DNA of 64,000 nucleotides from Ruminococcaceae bacterium UBA7080 (GCA_002493595.1 DKZG01000003.1:1-64000), one strand, 5' to 3'. Positions 14,171 to 22,395 are shown, counted from the first letter of the stretch. Numbers and translations are program-made. Notes: generated by a model from the sequence alone, not told the origin.

Positions 14171-16939
14171 ATGGAAAACAAAAGCAATTCTAACAATCCA
14201 AAACAGAAAAAGAAGGTCATAGCAAAAGCAGTCTGCATTGTTATAGCAATTCTGCTGATGGTAGGCATTGCATTTCTTGTGGCAAATTATGTGCATAAAA
14301 ATAATGCCCTGCCTGCATCATCCGAAGTCAAAAACGGCTTGTCGGCTTATGAGCTTGCAGTTGAACAGGGATATAACGGCAGCGTTGACGAATGGCTGAA
14401 AAAGCTTGACGGAAAATCAGCTTATGAAATCGCAGTTGATAACGGCTACTCAGGAACTGAGGACGAGTGGAATAAGGCGGTTGCTAATGTTTCAAATCAA
14501 AATACTTCAACAATCAAGAATGCTGAATTTACAAAAGACGGTGATTTGATTATCACCCTTTCGGACGGAACAACCATTAATGTCGGCAAGGTTGCAGGCT
14601 CTGACGGCAGAAATGGTACGAATGGAAAGAACGGCACTGATGGTAAGAATGGTGCTGATGGTAAAGACGGTCGTGATGGCGTAAATGGAACAAATGGCAT
14701 CAACGGCAAAGACGGAGCAAACGGAATTGATGGTAAAGATGGTGTCAACGGCAAGGACGGAGCTAATGGTAAAGACGGCGTCAATGGACTTGATGGTAAA
14801 GATGGCATTAATGGCACAGACGGTAAGGACGGACAGGACGGCAGAGGTGTCAGCTCTGCAAGTGTTAATGATGACGGTCAGCTCATTCTTACATTCTCTG
14901 ACGGCTCAACCGTTAATCTTGATAAGGTTGTAGGCACAAATGGTGTTGATGGCCTTAGTGTAACCAATTCCGTAATCAATAATAAAGGTGAATTGGTTTT
15001 AACCTACTCTAACGGACAAGTATACAATCTTGGTAATGTAATCGGTGCAGACGGAAAAGACGGTACGAACGGCGTTGACGGAAAGAATGGTCTTGACGGT
15101 AAGGATGGCATTAACGGTCTTGACGGCAAGGACGGAATTAATGGTGCTGACGGTAAAGACGGACAGGATGGTATAAGCGTTATTAAGTCCGAAATCAATG
15201 CCAATGGTGAATTGATTGTTACGTATTCCAATAATGTAATTGATAATCTTGGTGTTGTTGTAGGTGCTGACGGCAGAGATGGAAAAGACGGTTTGAATGG
15301 TAAGGACGGTCGAGATGGCATTGATGGCACGAACGGTATTGATGGGGCTAAAGGCGACAAAGGTGACAAGGGCGATACAGGCGAAAAGGGTGCTGATGGC
15401 AAGAACGGTCTTGATGGTAAGGATGGACTGAACGGAACAGATGGTCTTGATGGTGTAGGTATCGACACAATTGTAATTGAAGATGGTGCACTTAACATCA
15501 CCTTATCAAACGGCACAACCCTAAATCTCGGAACAATAAAAGGCACCGACGGTAAGGACGGTGTTGATGGTAAGAATGGTCTTGACGGTAAGGATGGCTT
15601 GAATGGTACTGACGGACAGGATGGACAAGATGGTATCGGTATCAGCAATGTAAATATTAATACTGACGGTGAGCTTGTTCTCACATTTTCCGACAATCAG
15701 ACAATCAATCTTGGCTGTATCGTAGGCAAGGACGGCAAAGACGGAGCAAACGGAATTGACGGTAAAGATGGCACTGATGGTGCAAAAGGCGAAAAAGGCG
15801 ACAAGGGCGATACAGGCGAAAAAGGTGCAGATGGTATAGATGGTGTAAACGGAGCTGACGGAAAAGATGGTCAGGATGGCACAGGTATTGATAATGTAAC
15901 CATTTCCGATGATGGTGCATTAACTGTAACTCTTACCAACGGCACAGTATTAAACCTTGGAAACATCAAAGGTGCTGATGGTATCGGCATTTCAAAATCA
16001 GAAATTAATGCAGACGGCGAACTTGTTTTAACCTATACAAACGGTGATATTAAAAATCTCGGCAAGGTAACAGGCAGAGATGGAATAGACGGCTCTGACG
16101 GAACAGGCATAAAAAATGTTACCCTTTCAACTAAAGGTGAATTAATTATCACGCTTTCAGATAATTCAGTCCTTAATCTCGGTAATGTCAAAGGTGAAAA
16201 AGGCGATAAAGGAGATAAGGGCGACAAAGGTGACAAGGGTGATACTGGTGCTGATGGAAAAGACGGCAGAGGTATTTCCAAAACCGAACTTGTCAACGGT
16301 GAATTGATTGTCTACTATACAGATGGAACAAGTGACAACTTAGGGACTGCTGAAAATGAGAATTCAATTTCTTCTATTTCTATGTTAAAGTTTGCTGTCC
16401 TAAGAAATGGTACATTATCCGTTGCACTAAAAGAAGATTATAAATCATTTCCCGCCGATATCGTTATCCCGTCAACAGTAAACGGGATAACCGTGACAAC
16501 AATCTGTGATGATGCGTTTTCTTGGTCACAAATCAAATCGGTAGTAATTCCAAACACAATAACAACTATTGGGGAAAGGGCATTTGAATTTACAAATATA
16601 AAAACTATGAATCTTCCTTCTTCGATTGAAACCATCGGAACGCAAGCATTTCATCCATGTAATAGCCTTGAGTATATCAATATTCCTAAATCTGTAAAAT
16701 ACATGGGAGAAAATGTACTTCATACTGGGAACACTCATGCAGATGTAGTATTCGAAGATCCAAACAATTGGAAAAGAGGGTGGACTGACAATAAAGGTTA
16801 TGAGCATTTTTCTAATGTTTCGGCAGATAACTTTTCTGACCCACAAACAGCTTATACTACATTAGTTGATAATGACACTTTCTATCCTTATTGGCCTAAT
16901 ACTTCAACAAAAGTCGAATGTTACTGGAAACATTCATAA
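14171..16939 (+). CDS. Collagen-like surface protein with beta-repeats and BspA-like end
   Basis: 922 residues. A single membrane span near 16-42 (basic residues before it, outside after it) acts as signal anchor. Two copies of a SAYE(L/I)AV..GY.G...EW motif follow (about 57-104). Next comes a long region in which Gly-X-Y collagen triplets rich in NGKDG, DGKDG and KGDKGD alternate with ten copies of a beta motif of about 30 residues (pattern xGELxLTxSNGxxxNLGxVxG). The C-terminal 170 residues are BspA-type leucine-rich repeats (VIPNTITTIGERAFEFTNIK). It would form a trimeric fibre on the cell surface, perhaps an adhesin. It is cargo of the skin element, not phage-like. No LPXTG sorting signal is seen. 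Confidence 0.85.
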   Translation: MENKSNSNNPKQKKKVIAKAVCIVIAILLMVGIAFLVANYVHKNNALPASSEVKNGLSAYELAVEQGYNGSVDEWLKKLDGKSAYEIAVDNGYSGTEDEWNKAVANVSNQNTSTIKNAEFTKDGDLIITLSDGTTINVGKVAGSDGRNGTNGKNGTDGKNGADGKDGRDGVNGTNGINGKDGANGIDGKDGVNGKDGANGKDGVNGLDGKDGINGTDGKDGQDGRGVSSASVNDDGQLILTFSDGSTVNLDKVVGTNGVDGLSVTNSVINNKGELVLTYSNGQVYNLGNVIGADGKDGTNGVDGKNGLDGKDGINGLDGKDGINGADGKDGQDGISVIKSEINANGELIVTYSNNVIDNLGVVVGADGRDGKDGLNGKDGRDGIDGTNGIDGAKGDKGDKGDTGEKGADGKNGLDGKDGLNGTDGLDGVGIDTIVIEDGALNITLSNGTTLNLGTIKGTDGKDGVDGKNGLDGKDGLNGTDGQDGQDGIGISNVNINTDGELVLTFSDNQTINLGCIVGKDGKDGANGIDGKDGTDGAKGEKGDKGDTGEKGADGIDGVNGADGKDGQDGTGIDNVTISDDGALTVTLTNGTVLNLGNIKGADGIGISKSEINADGELVLTYTNGDIKNLGKVTGRDGIDGSDGTGIKNVTLSTKGELIITLSDNSVLNLGNVKGEKGDKGDKGDKGDKGDTGADGKDGRGISKTELVNGELIVYYTDGTSDNLGTAENENSISSISMLKFAVLRNGTLSVALKEDYKSFPADIVIPSTVNGITVTTICDDAFSWSQIKSVVIPNTITTIGERAFEFTNIKTMNLPSSIETIGTQAFHPCNSLEYINIPKSVKYMGENVLHTGNTHADVVFEDPNNWKRGWTDNKGYEHFSNVSADNFSDPQTAYTTLVDNDTFYPYWPNTSTKVECYWKHS

Positions 16940-16973
16940 CATATAATTCTATTCGATTTTAGAAAAAATAAAA

Positions 16974-17444
16974 ATGAAATTTATAGTTATTAACGCTAAT
17001 AAAAATTCAGGAAAAACACATACTCTGAATTTCTTAATACTAAAATTGTCAAATGAGGGTTATAGTATCGTTTATTCTGACAAAAGAATTGCAGAATTTA
17101 AAACAGATAAAGAAATTGAAAAATTCTGCTGTGAGGATAAAATAACAGACTTTAAAATCAAAGATAAAACTGTTCGCATTATAACCTTTGGTGACTCACA
17201 ACAACTTATGGAAAGTGCGTTTGATAAGTCAAAAAATATTGATTTATATGTTTGTGTTTCACGCTCAAAAGGTGCAACCTGTGATTATATAAAAAAGCAA
17301 GCAACAGGAAATACCATTATATGGCATAAAAAATGGAAAGTTACAACATCAAGTAATAACAATAAAAATCTTGGAGAAATTCAGAAAAGAGTAAATCAGT
17401 TACAAGCCGAAGAATTATATACGGAAATTCTCGAGATACTGTAA
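16974..17444 (+). CDS. Small P-loop protein of unknown function
   Basis: 156 residues. The N-terminus MKFIVINANKNSGKTHTLNF resembles a Walker A loop of the kind found in small GTPase- and MobB-like proteins, and IITFGDSQQLMESAF may be the Walker B region. No second domain is seen. It lies 34 bases after the collagen-like gene on the same strand and is probably co-transcribed. It could act on that protein or in element maintenance, but I cannot assign a function. Confidence 0.6.
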   Translation: MKFIVINANKNSGKTHTLNFLILKLSNEGYSIVYSDKRIAEFKTDKEIEKFCCEDKITDFKIKDKTVRIITFGDSQQLMESAFDKSKNIDLYVCVSRSKGATCDYIKKQATGNTIIWHKKWKVTTSSNNNKNLGEIQKRVNQLQAEELYTEILEIL

Positions 17445-17458
17445 ATAAAAACAAAAAC

Positions 17459-17494
17459 TCCGTCAATGATTTGAGGTCATTGGCGGAATTTTTT
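17459..17494 (+). terminator. Terminator after the P-loop gene
   Basis: TCCG-t-CAATGA (17459-17469) pairs with TCATTG-g-CGGA (17477-17487), followed by ATTTTTTG. This separates the collagen/P-loop unit from the recombinase. Confidence 0.8.
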
Positions 17495-17514
17495 GTGGTT
17501 TTATAAAATAGTTT

Positions 17515-17575
17515 TTGCTTTTTCGGCAAATTTGATTTATAATAGGTTTGTAAAAAGTCCACAATGCTAGCATTG
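17515..17575 (+). promoter_or_regulatory. Recombinase promoter candidate and 14-bp palindrome
   Basis: TTGCTT (17515-17520), 17 bases, TATAAT (17538-17543) is a plausible sigma-A promoter. Downstream, 25 bases before the start codon, is the perfect palindrome CAATGCTAGCATTG (17562-17575). It could be an operator or a leader hairpin restricting recombinase expression. I see no clear sigma-E box, which the recombinase promoter of B. subtilis skin uses. Confidence 0.45.
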
Positions 17576-17600
17576 AAATATTTTCAACAAGGAGCAGTAA

Positions 17601-19337
17601 ATGGAAAACAAAGAACTTGCAATTAAAAACGACCCGAGAAAGTATGCGATTTATTCCAGAAAATCCAAATTCACAGGCAAGGGCGAAAGCATTGAAAATC
17701 AGATTGAATTATGCAAGCAATTCCTCAACAGCAAATTTGAAGGTGTTACGGAGGATGAACTGCTTGTTTTCGAGGATGAAGGCTACTCGGGCAAAAACAC
17801 AAACAGACCTGAATTTCAGAAAATGCTCAAGGCAATCCGCAATAACGAGGTTAAGATTGTGGCTTGCTACAAAATGGACAGAATCAGCCGTAACCTTTCC
17901 GACTTTGTGGAAATGTATGACGAGTTTTCAGACTACAATGTGGAATTCGTATCAAAGAATGATAACTTTGACACATCAACAAGTATGGGCAGAGCTATGC
18001 TTCAGATTACAATGGTATTTGCCCAGCTTGAAAGAGAAACCATTGCCGAGCGTATCAGGGACAATATGCTTGAGCTTGCCAAATCGGGCAGGTGGCTTGG
18101 CGGTACTACACCCACAGGCTACAAAAGCACACAGGTAACAGGCAGCATAACCTTTGACGGCAAGGAACGAAAGGCATACAAGCTTGACATTGTTCCCGAT
18201 GAAGCAAAGACCATTAAGCTTATCTATTCCAAATTCCTTGAAACAAAATCACTGACACAGGTTGAAACCTATTTAATGCAGAACAGAATCAAATCGAAAT
18301 TCAATAAGGATTACACACGGTTTTCCGTCAGGTCCATTCTGACAAATCCCGTTTATGCCACAGCTGACAGCACACTGCTTGAATACTGCAACGACAAGGG
18401 CATTGCCGTTTATGCAGAGGAAAGTCAATTTGACGGCAAATACGGCATTATGGCATACAACAAAACGGCACAGACCGTAGGCAAGGCAAACAAAATCAAG
18501 GACTTTTCCGAATGGATTGTTGCAGTCGGAAAGCACAAGCCGTTAATTGCAAGCAATGATTGGATAACCGTTCAGCGTCTGCTGGCTCAGAACAATTCAA
18601 AATCATACCGACAGCCGAGAAGCAATGTGGCTCTGCTTTCGGGAATTTTATACTGTGCAAAATGCGGTGCATTTATGCGACCGAAGCTCACACAAAGAAA
18701 AAATGCAGACGGTGAGTTGATTTATGACTATCTTTGCGAAACCAAAGAAAAAAGTAAGGGTATGATTTGCGACTGCAAACGAACACAGGGCAATAAACTT
18801 GACAAGGCAATTTGTGAGGAAATCAAAAACCTTACCTTTGACAAATCTGAGTTCAGCACACAGTTAAAATCAATGGAGCGAAAACTGACCGATTCCGTGA
18901 AGGAATACAGAAACAACATTGCAAATCTGGAAAAGACCCTTAATAAGAACAACAAGGACATTGAACGGCTGATTGAAAGCATTACAAGTGCTGAAAACTC
19001 CCCTGCCGACAATCTGATAAAAGAAAAAATCAACCGTTTATCCGCAGAGAATGAAACGATTGAAAAACAGATAAATGAAAACAGGCTGGCAATTGAAAAT
19101 CAAAATTTATCCGACCTGAATCTTGAAATTCTGAAATCCACACTCGAAAACTTTTCAACCACATTTGATGAAATGACAGTTGAGCAGAAAAGAGTTGCAC
19201 TCAAAACCTTTATCAAGCGTATTGAATTTGACGGGGAGAATGTGCAGGTTTATATGAACACGGATGAAGAATTTGAAATAAACCACGAAGAAGTTTCAGC
19301 AAATGTTAAAGAGCCAAAGCGAGTGGATAGCGAATGA
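17601..19337 (+). CDS. Large serine recombinase of the skin element (SpoIVCA-like)
   Basis: 578 residues. The resolvase domain (about 14-165) carries the catalytic serine S19 in YAIYSRKSK, with KMDRISRNLSDF and QLERETIAERI further on. The Recombinase domain spans about 170-310. A zinc ribbon with cysteines 352, 355, 379 and 390 (YCAKCG ... YLCE ... MICDC) and a coiled coil at about 420-520 complete the domain order of phage-type integrases. The gene has its own ribosome site (AAGGAG). Its last codons (KEPKRVDSE) lie in the attR arm, and the stop TGA at 19335-19337 is host sigK sequence. It should excise the element to rebuild sigK. A partner directionality factor is not identified. Confidence 0.93.
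   Translation: MENKELAIKNDPRKYAIYSRKSKFTGKGESIENQIELCKQFLNSKFEGVTEDELLVFEDEGYSGKNTNRPEFQKMLKAIRNNEVKIVACYKMDRISRNLSDFVEMYDEFSDYNVEFVSKNDNFDTSTSMGRAMLQITMVFAQLERETIAERIRDNMLELAKSGRWLGGTTPTGYKSTQVTGSITFDGKERKAYKLDIVPDEAKTIKLIYSKFLETKSLTQVETYLMQNRIKSKFNKDYTRFSVRSILTNPVYATADSTLLEYCNDKGIAVYAEESQFDGKYGIMAYNKTAQTVGKANKIKDFSEWIVAVGKHKPLIASNDWITVQRLLAQNNSKSYRQPRSNVALLSGILYCAKCGAFMRPKLTQRKNADGELIYDYLCETKEKSKGMICDCKRTQGNKLDKAICEEIKNLTFDKSEFSTQLKSMERKLTDSVKEYRNNIANLEKTLNKNNKDIERLIESITSAENSPADNLIKEKINRLSAENETIEKQINENRLAIENQNLSDLNLEILKSTLENFSTTFDEMTVEQKRVALKTFIKRIEFDGENVQVYMNTDEEFEINHEEVSANVKEPKRVDSE
19308..19334 (+). other. attR junction, right end of the skin element
   Basis: Element arm AAAGAGCC (19308-19315), AAAG, CGAGTG (19320-19325), GATAGCG, then core AA (19333-19334) and host sigK TGAAATTC. 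With the left arm it forms a 25+2+25 base attP on excision. Confidence 0.85.
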
Positions 19338-19686
19338 AATTCTTATGCACTTCAGAGCCGGAAAAAAACTGGCAAATGATGTTTATCTTAATGACACATT
19401 GGAAATCGACAAGGACGGAAATCCGCTCACTATCGAAGACACTATCAGCAGTCCGGACGATTTAGCAGATAATTTAGAAACTAAAATCAGGTGGGAAAAG
19501 GTTGCTAAAATCATTGAGGATATGGAAGATGAAAGAGAAAAGGAAATCATCATACTCAGGTATGGTTTGCATAACAAAAAACCTCTGACGCAGCGCGAGG
19601 TTGCCCAGAGGTTAAATATAAGCAGAAGCTATGTATCAAGAATTGAAAAAAAGGTCCTTAAAGATATTAAACGTCTTGCTGAATAA
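19333..19686 (+). CDS. sigK: RNA polymerase sigma-K, 3' part
   Basis: The C-terminal half of sigma-K resumes at NEILMHFRAGKK. The rest of region 2 follows, then region 3 and region 4 (REKEIIILRYGL) and the -35-binding helix-turn-helix (QREVAQRLNISRSYVSRIEK). The nearest ATG in frame (19303) would add ten residues encoded by the attR arm and has no real meaning for SigK. Expression as part of a full protein needs excision of the element. It converges on the fumarase gene with no room for a terminator. Confidence 0.92.
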   Translation, partial: NEILMHFRAGKKLANDVYLNDTLEIDKDGNPLTIEDTISSPDDLADNLETKIRWEKVAKIIEDMEDEREKEIIILRYGLHNKKPLTQREVAQRLNISRSYVSRIEKKVLKDIKRLAE

Positions 19687-19687
19687 T

Positions 19688-20215
19688 TCATCTTTGAAAA
19701 ATATTACCGCCGCTGCAGTCAACAGCTACAGTAAGCGGAAAGCGGTCAAAGCTGAGTCTTTTTACCGACTCACAACCCAAATCCTCAAAGGCAATAACCT
19801 CACACGAGGTTATACACTTGGAGGCAAGTGCACCGGCTCCGCCTATAGCACACAAATAAACTGCTTTATTTCTTATAATAGCATCACAAACGGCCTTGCT
19901 GCGCTCTCCTTTACCAACCATTGCAGCTACACCTCTGTCAAGAAAATCAGGCGCGTACACATCCATTCTTCCTGATGTGGTAGGACCGCAGGAGCCGACT
20001 GCCAAACCTTCAGGAGCAGGTGTAGGACCTGCATAATATATAACTGCATCATTTAATGAATACGGCAGCTCCCTGCCCTGTTCAATGAACTGAGTTATTC
20101 TTTTATGTGCCGCGTCACGCGAGGTATAAACGGTTCCTGACAAAACCACTCTGTCACCGGCCTTCAGCATAGGCGCATATTCTCTTAGTTGATTTGTATT
20201 AAGTATATATTCCAT
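19688..20215 (-). CDS. Fe-S hydro-lyase, fumarase/tartrate dehydratase beta subunit
   Basis: 175 residues matching the beta (C-terminal) subunit of class I [4Fe-4S] fumarase / L-tartrate dehydratase. The GDRVVLSGTVYTSRDAAHKR motif and the GPTTSGRMD motif near the active site are present. The family works as an alpha-beta pair or fusion and reversibly hydrates fumarate to malate. The alpha subunit, which holds the iron-sulphur cluster, is not in this window. The gene overlaps the coiled-coil gene ahead of it by one base. Confidence 0.88.
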   Translation of the reverse strand: MEYILNTNQLREYAPMLKAGDRVVLSGTVYTSRDAAHKRITQFIEQGRELPYSLNDAVIYYAGPTPAPEGLAVGSCGPTTSGRMDVYAPDFLDRGVAAMVGKGERSKAVCDAIIRNKAVYLCAIGGAGALASKCITSCEVIAFEDLGCESVKRLSFDRFPLTVAVDCSGGNIFQR

Positions 20216-20457
20216 TATTTATTACCCAGTGCTTTTTTCAGCTGCATATTTTCAGCCTTAAGATTTTTATTTTCTTCTTCCATGACTTCAAGAATAGCAA
20301 TATTCTGTTTAAGCTCACGGCTAATGGATTTCAACTGAAAATCAAGATTCGTATTGACGATTTCAAGTCTTTGGCATTCAAAATTTACATCTTCGAGGGC
20401 TGCCATTAGGCGTGATATTTCATTGATTAATTCTTTTACATCATTTTTGTCTGTCAC
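20215..20457 (-). CDS. Small coiled-coil protein
   Basis: 80 residues, almost entirely heptad-like (LMAALEDVNFECQRLEIV, then EEENKNLKAENMQLKKAL), so a parallel coiled coil is likely. It is translationally coupled to the fumarase beta gene, which starts at its stop codon. The resemblance to division proteins such as ZapB or to FtsL-like coils is superficial. Function unknown. Confidence 0.7.
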   Translation of the reverse strand: MTDKNDVKELINEISRLMAALEDVNFECQRLEIVNTNLDFQLKSISRELKQNIAILEVMEEENKNLKAENMQLKKALGNK

Positions 20458-20490
20458 AGCAGTCCCTCCTATTAAATATAATTAAGCATA

Positions 20491-20521
20491 AAAGAGGTTG
20501 TGAGAAACAACCTCTTTTTTT
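20491..20521. terminator. Bidirectional terminator
   Basis: AGAGGTTGT (20493-20501) pairs with ACAACCTCT (20507-20515), with a T run on the plus strand and TTTT on the minus strand. Reading left it ends the upstream foldase transcript. Confidence 0.75.
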
Positions 20522-20538
20522 GCGAGAAATACTCTTTA

Positions 20539-22395
20539 TTAGTTAGAGATGTCTACATCTTTTTCAAAGTAACGAGAACCGAACCAATTTTCCTTAAGTT
20601 CATATTCTTTCTCTAATTTTTTATTTGCAGAATTGCTGTCATCTGATGCAAGTGCCTGCTTTGCATTATACTGCCATACGGTCTGGTCATTTTTGCCTGA
20701 AAAATACATAATATGGTATCCATACTCAGTTCTTACAATTCCGGTATCACCGACTCTTCTGGCATTATCAAAACACCAAGCTGAGAAGGAATTAACCATC
20801 TGGCCGGTAACAACATTTGAATAGAGACCGCCTTCTGATGCTGAACCGTCTGCAGAATTATCTTTTGCAAGCTGAGCAAAGGCATCCTCTGTCTTATCCC
20901 AGGAAGCAAGAAGGTCTTTAGCCTTATTATATGCAGCTTTCCACTGCTTAGCGGTAGCAGTAGTTACTGCGGCATCCTTTTCGTTGGTCTCAGGCTTAAT
21001 GAGAACGTGACGAACATTAACGGTCTTTCTGTTAGAAACAGAAGCCGGAGAAAGAACATAAACAACAGATGTGCTGTACTGCTTTATATCGCCTGCTTTT
21101 CTGTCCTTGCTGAAAAGCCAATCCAAACCTGAATACTTTAATTCTTCATCCTCCGAATGCTCTTCGCCCTCTTCATGCTCATGCGCATCAGCAGTCGCAA
21201 TAGCATATTGTCTTGACTGAAGAGCCGCTTTGGTCATACCTATTTCAGTTGAATAGGCATCATCCTTATAGGCTTCCTTTGAAAAATCATCTGCTGCATA
21301 CTGTGAGCATAATGCTGCGAAATTAGAAGCATCAGACTTAAGTTTTTTAGCAAATTCCTTTGCTTCATCCTCACTGCTGCACTCAAAGAATCTGATATCT
21401 ACAGTCTCGAAGTCAGCCTTGTGTTCATTTTTATACTTATTTAAATCATCGGCAGTATATTCTTTATTTGCTACATTGGAACTAAGCTCCGCCTGATAAT
21501 TCTGAGCGATATACTGACGTGTCGTTTCAGTCCTAAATACTGATTCAGTAACGCCTTTACCCATAGCTCGCACGAGATAACCGCTGAGTGTATAACCATA
21601 CTTATTTGCAGTTTCTCTATACTGTGTAATCGTTTCCTTAAGCTCATTCTGCTGTTCATCCGTAATCTCCGGCTCTTTGCCGTCATTTGCATCAACAGCA
21701 GCAAGATAATAAGTATAAGTATTTTCAATAGAGTCTAAAACAAGGTCATGCATATGCTCTTCCCAAGTCATTTCCTCATTTTTCTCTTTGTCTTTATATG
21801 TCTGCTTTGAAAGCTTTTTGCTGAAGTCAACATCAAGGCCTGCCTGTGCCGGATCGATACCGTACTGCTCGTACTGGCTCTGCTGTGACTGCATTGTATT
21901 ATAGGTTGTTGCAAAATAGAAATTGTACGTAGCAACCTTAATTTTAGCTTTATTATCGCCATTGCTTACCGTCATTCCGGTAAAATACTGTGCCGGCAGA
22001 CTGAGTGAAGCAATAAATCCTTTTCTGACTGCACCTGTTGCAACATATGTTACAAGCAAAGCAACAATAATAACAACACAAACCGCTGATTTGATAATGG
22101 TTGCTGTGCGCTTTGGTACACTGCCTGCTGCATTGCTGCCTACTGCAGAATACTTATCCGATAATTTTTTAATTTTGCTGTCCAGCTCGTCAAGTTTGGC
22201 TTTATCGGTTTCTTTAGCCTTAGCCTCTTTAAGTGAATCAATCTGAGATTTAATTGCACTCCTTTTGGCATCATTTTTTTCTTTAGCCTTCGCTTTTTGC
22301 TTTGCAAGCTTTTCAGCCTTCTTTGCTTGCTTATCCTTGTCGGAACCAAGACTTCCGCCGGTAAGCAAATCCTCATCTAATTGTTTCTTTGCCAT
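20539..22395 (-). CDS. Membrane-anchored PpiC/parvulin-type foldase (first copy)
   Basis: 618 residues. A Lys/Glu-rich cytoplasmic segment of about 110 residues precedes one membrane span (near SAVCVVIIVALLVTYVA), so the bulk is outside the cell. A SurA/PrsA-like helical chaperone region follows. The parvulin domain is near the C-terminus (NVRHVLIKPE, then SEGGLYSNV and YGYHIMYFSG). It would assist folding of exported proteins by prolyl isomerisation. A His/Glu-rich loop (HEHEEGEEHSEDEE) lies inside. It has a lipid-free anchor, unlike PrsA. A paralogue follows upstream. Confidence 0.88.
   Translation of the reverse strand: MAKKQLDEDLLTGGSLGSDKDKQAKKAEKLAKQKAKAKEKNDAKRSAIKSQIDSLKEAKAKETDKAKLDELDSKIKKLSDKYSAVGSNAAGSVPKRTATIIKSAVCVVIIVALLVTYVATGAVRKGFIASLSLPAQYFTGMTVSNGDNKAKIKVATYNFYFATTYNTMQSQQSQYEQYGIDPAQAGLDVDFSKKLSKQTYKDKEKNEEMTWEEHMHDLVLDSIENTYTYYLAAVDANDGKEPEITDEQQNELKETITQYRETANKYGYTLSGYLVRAMGKGVTESVFRTETTRQYIAQNYQAELSSNVANKEYTADDLNKYKNEHKADFETVDIRFFECSSEDEAKEFAKKLKSDASNFAALCSQYAADDFSKEAYKDDAYSTEIGMTKAALQSRQYAIATADAHEHEEGEEHSEDEELKYSGLDWLFSKDRKAGDIKQYSTSVVYVLSPASVSNRKTVNVRHVLIKPETNEKDAAVTTATAKQWKAAYNKAKDLLASWDKTEDAFAQLAKDNSADGSASEGGLYSNVVTGQMVNSFSAWCFDNARRVGDTGIVRTEYGYHIMYFSGKNDQTVWQYNAKQALASDDSNSANKKLEKEYELKENWFGSRYFEKDVDISN

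Larger units (their letters stand above)
11461..19332 (+). mobile_element. Skin-like element interrupting sigK (7,872 bp)
   Basis: The element lies between the two halves of sigK and ends next to its own large serine recombinase gene. This is the arrangement of the skin elements of B. subtilis and Clostridioides difficile, which are excised in the mother cell to rebuild sigK. The shared core is AA (11461-11462 and 19333-19334). The cargo is: HTH regulator, two small genes and a HUH Rep on the minus strand, Cro-like repressor (minus), collagen-like protein, P-loop protein and recombinase (plus). No phage head, tail, terminase or lysis gene is present, unlike the prophage-like known skins. Excision here is inferred from sequence only. 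Confidence 0.93.

Noticed and set aside
14497..16296. Long proline/serine-rich frames on the minus strand and a CRISPR-like repeat pattern
   Set aside because: They mirror the Gly-X-Y codons of the collagen-like gene. The DNA repeats are coding repeats of variable spacing without unique spacers.
11461..19332. The insert as a prophage remnant
   Set aside because: No terminase, portal, capsid, tail, lysin or holin gene is visible. The Rep, repressor and recombinase alone do not make a phage.
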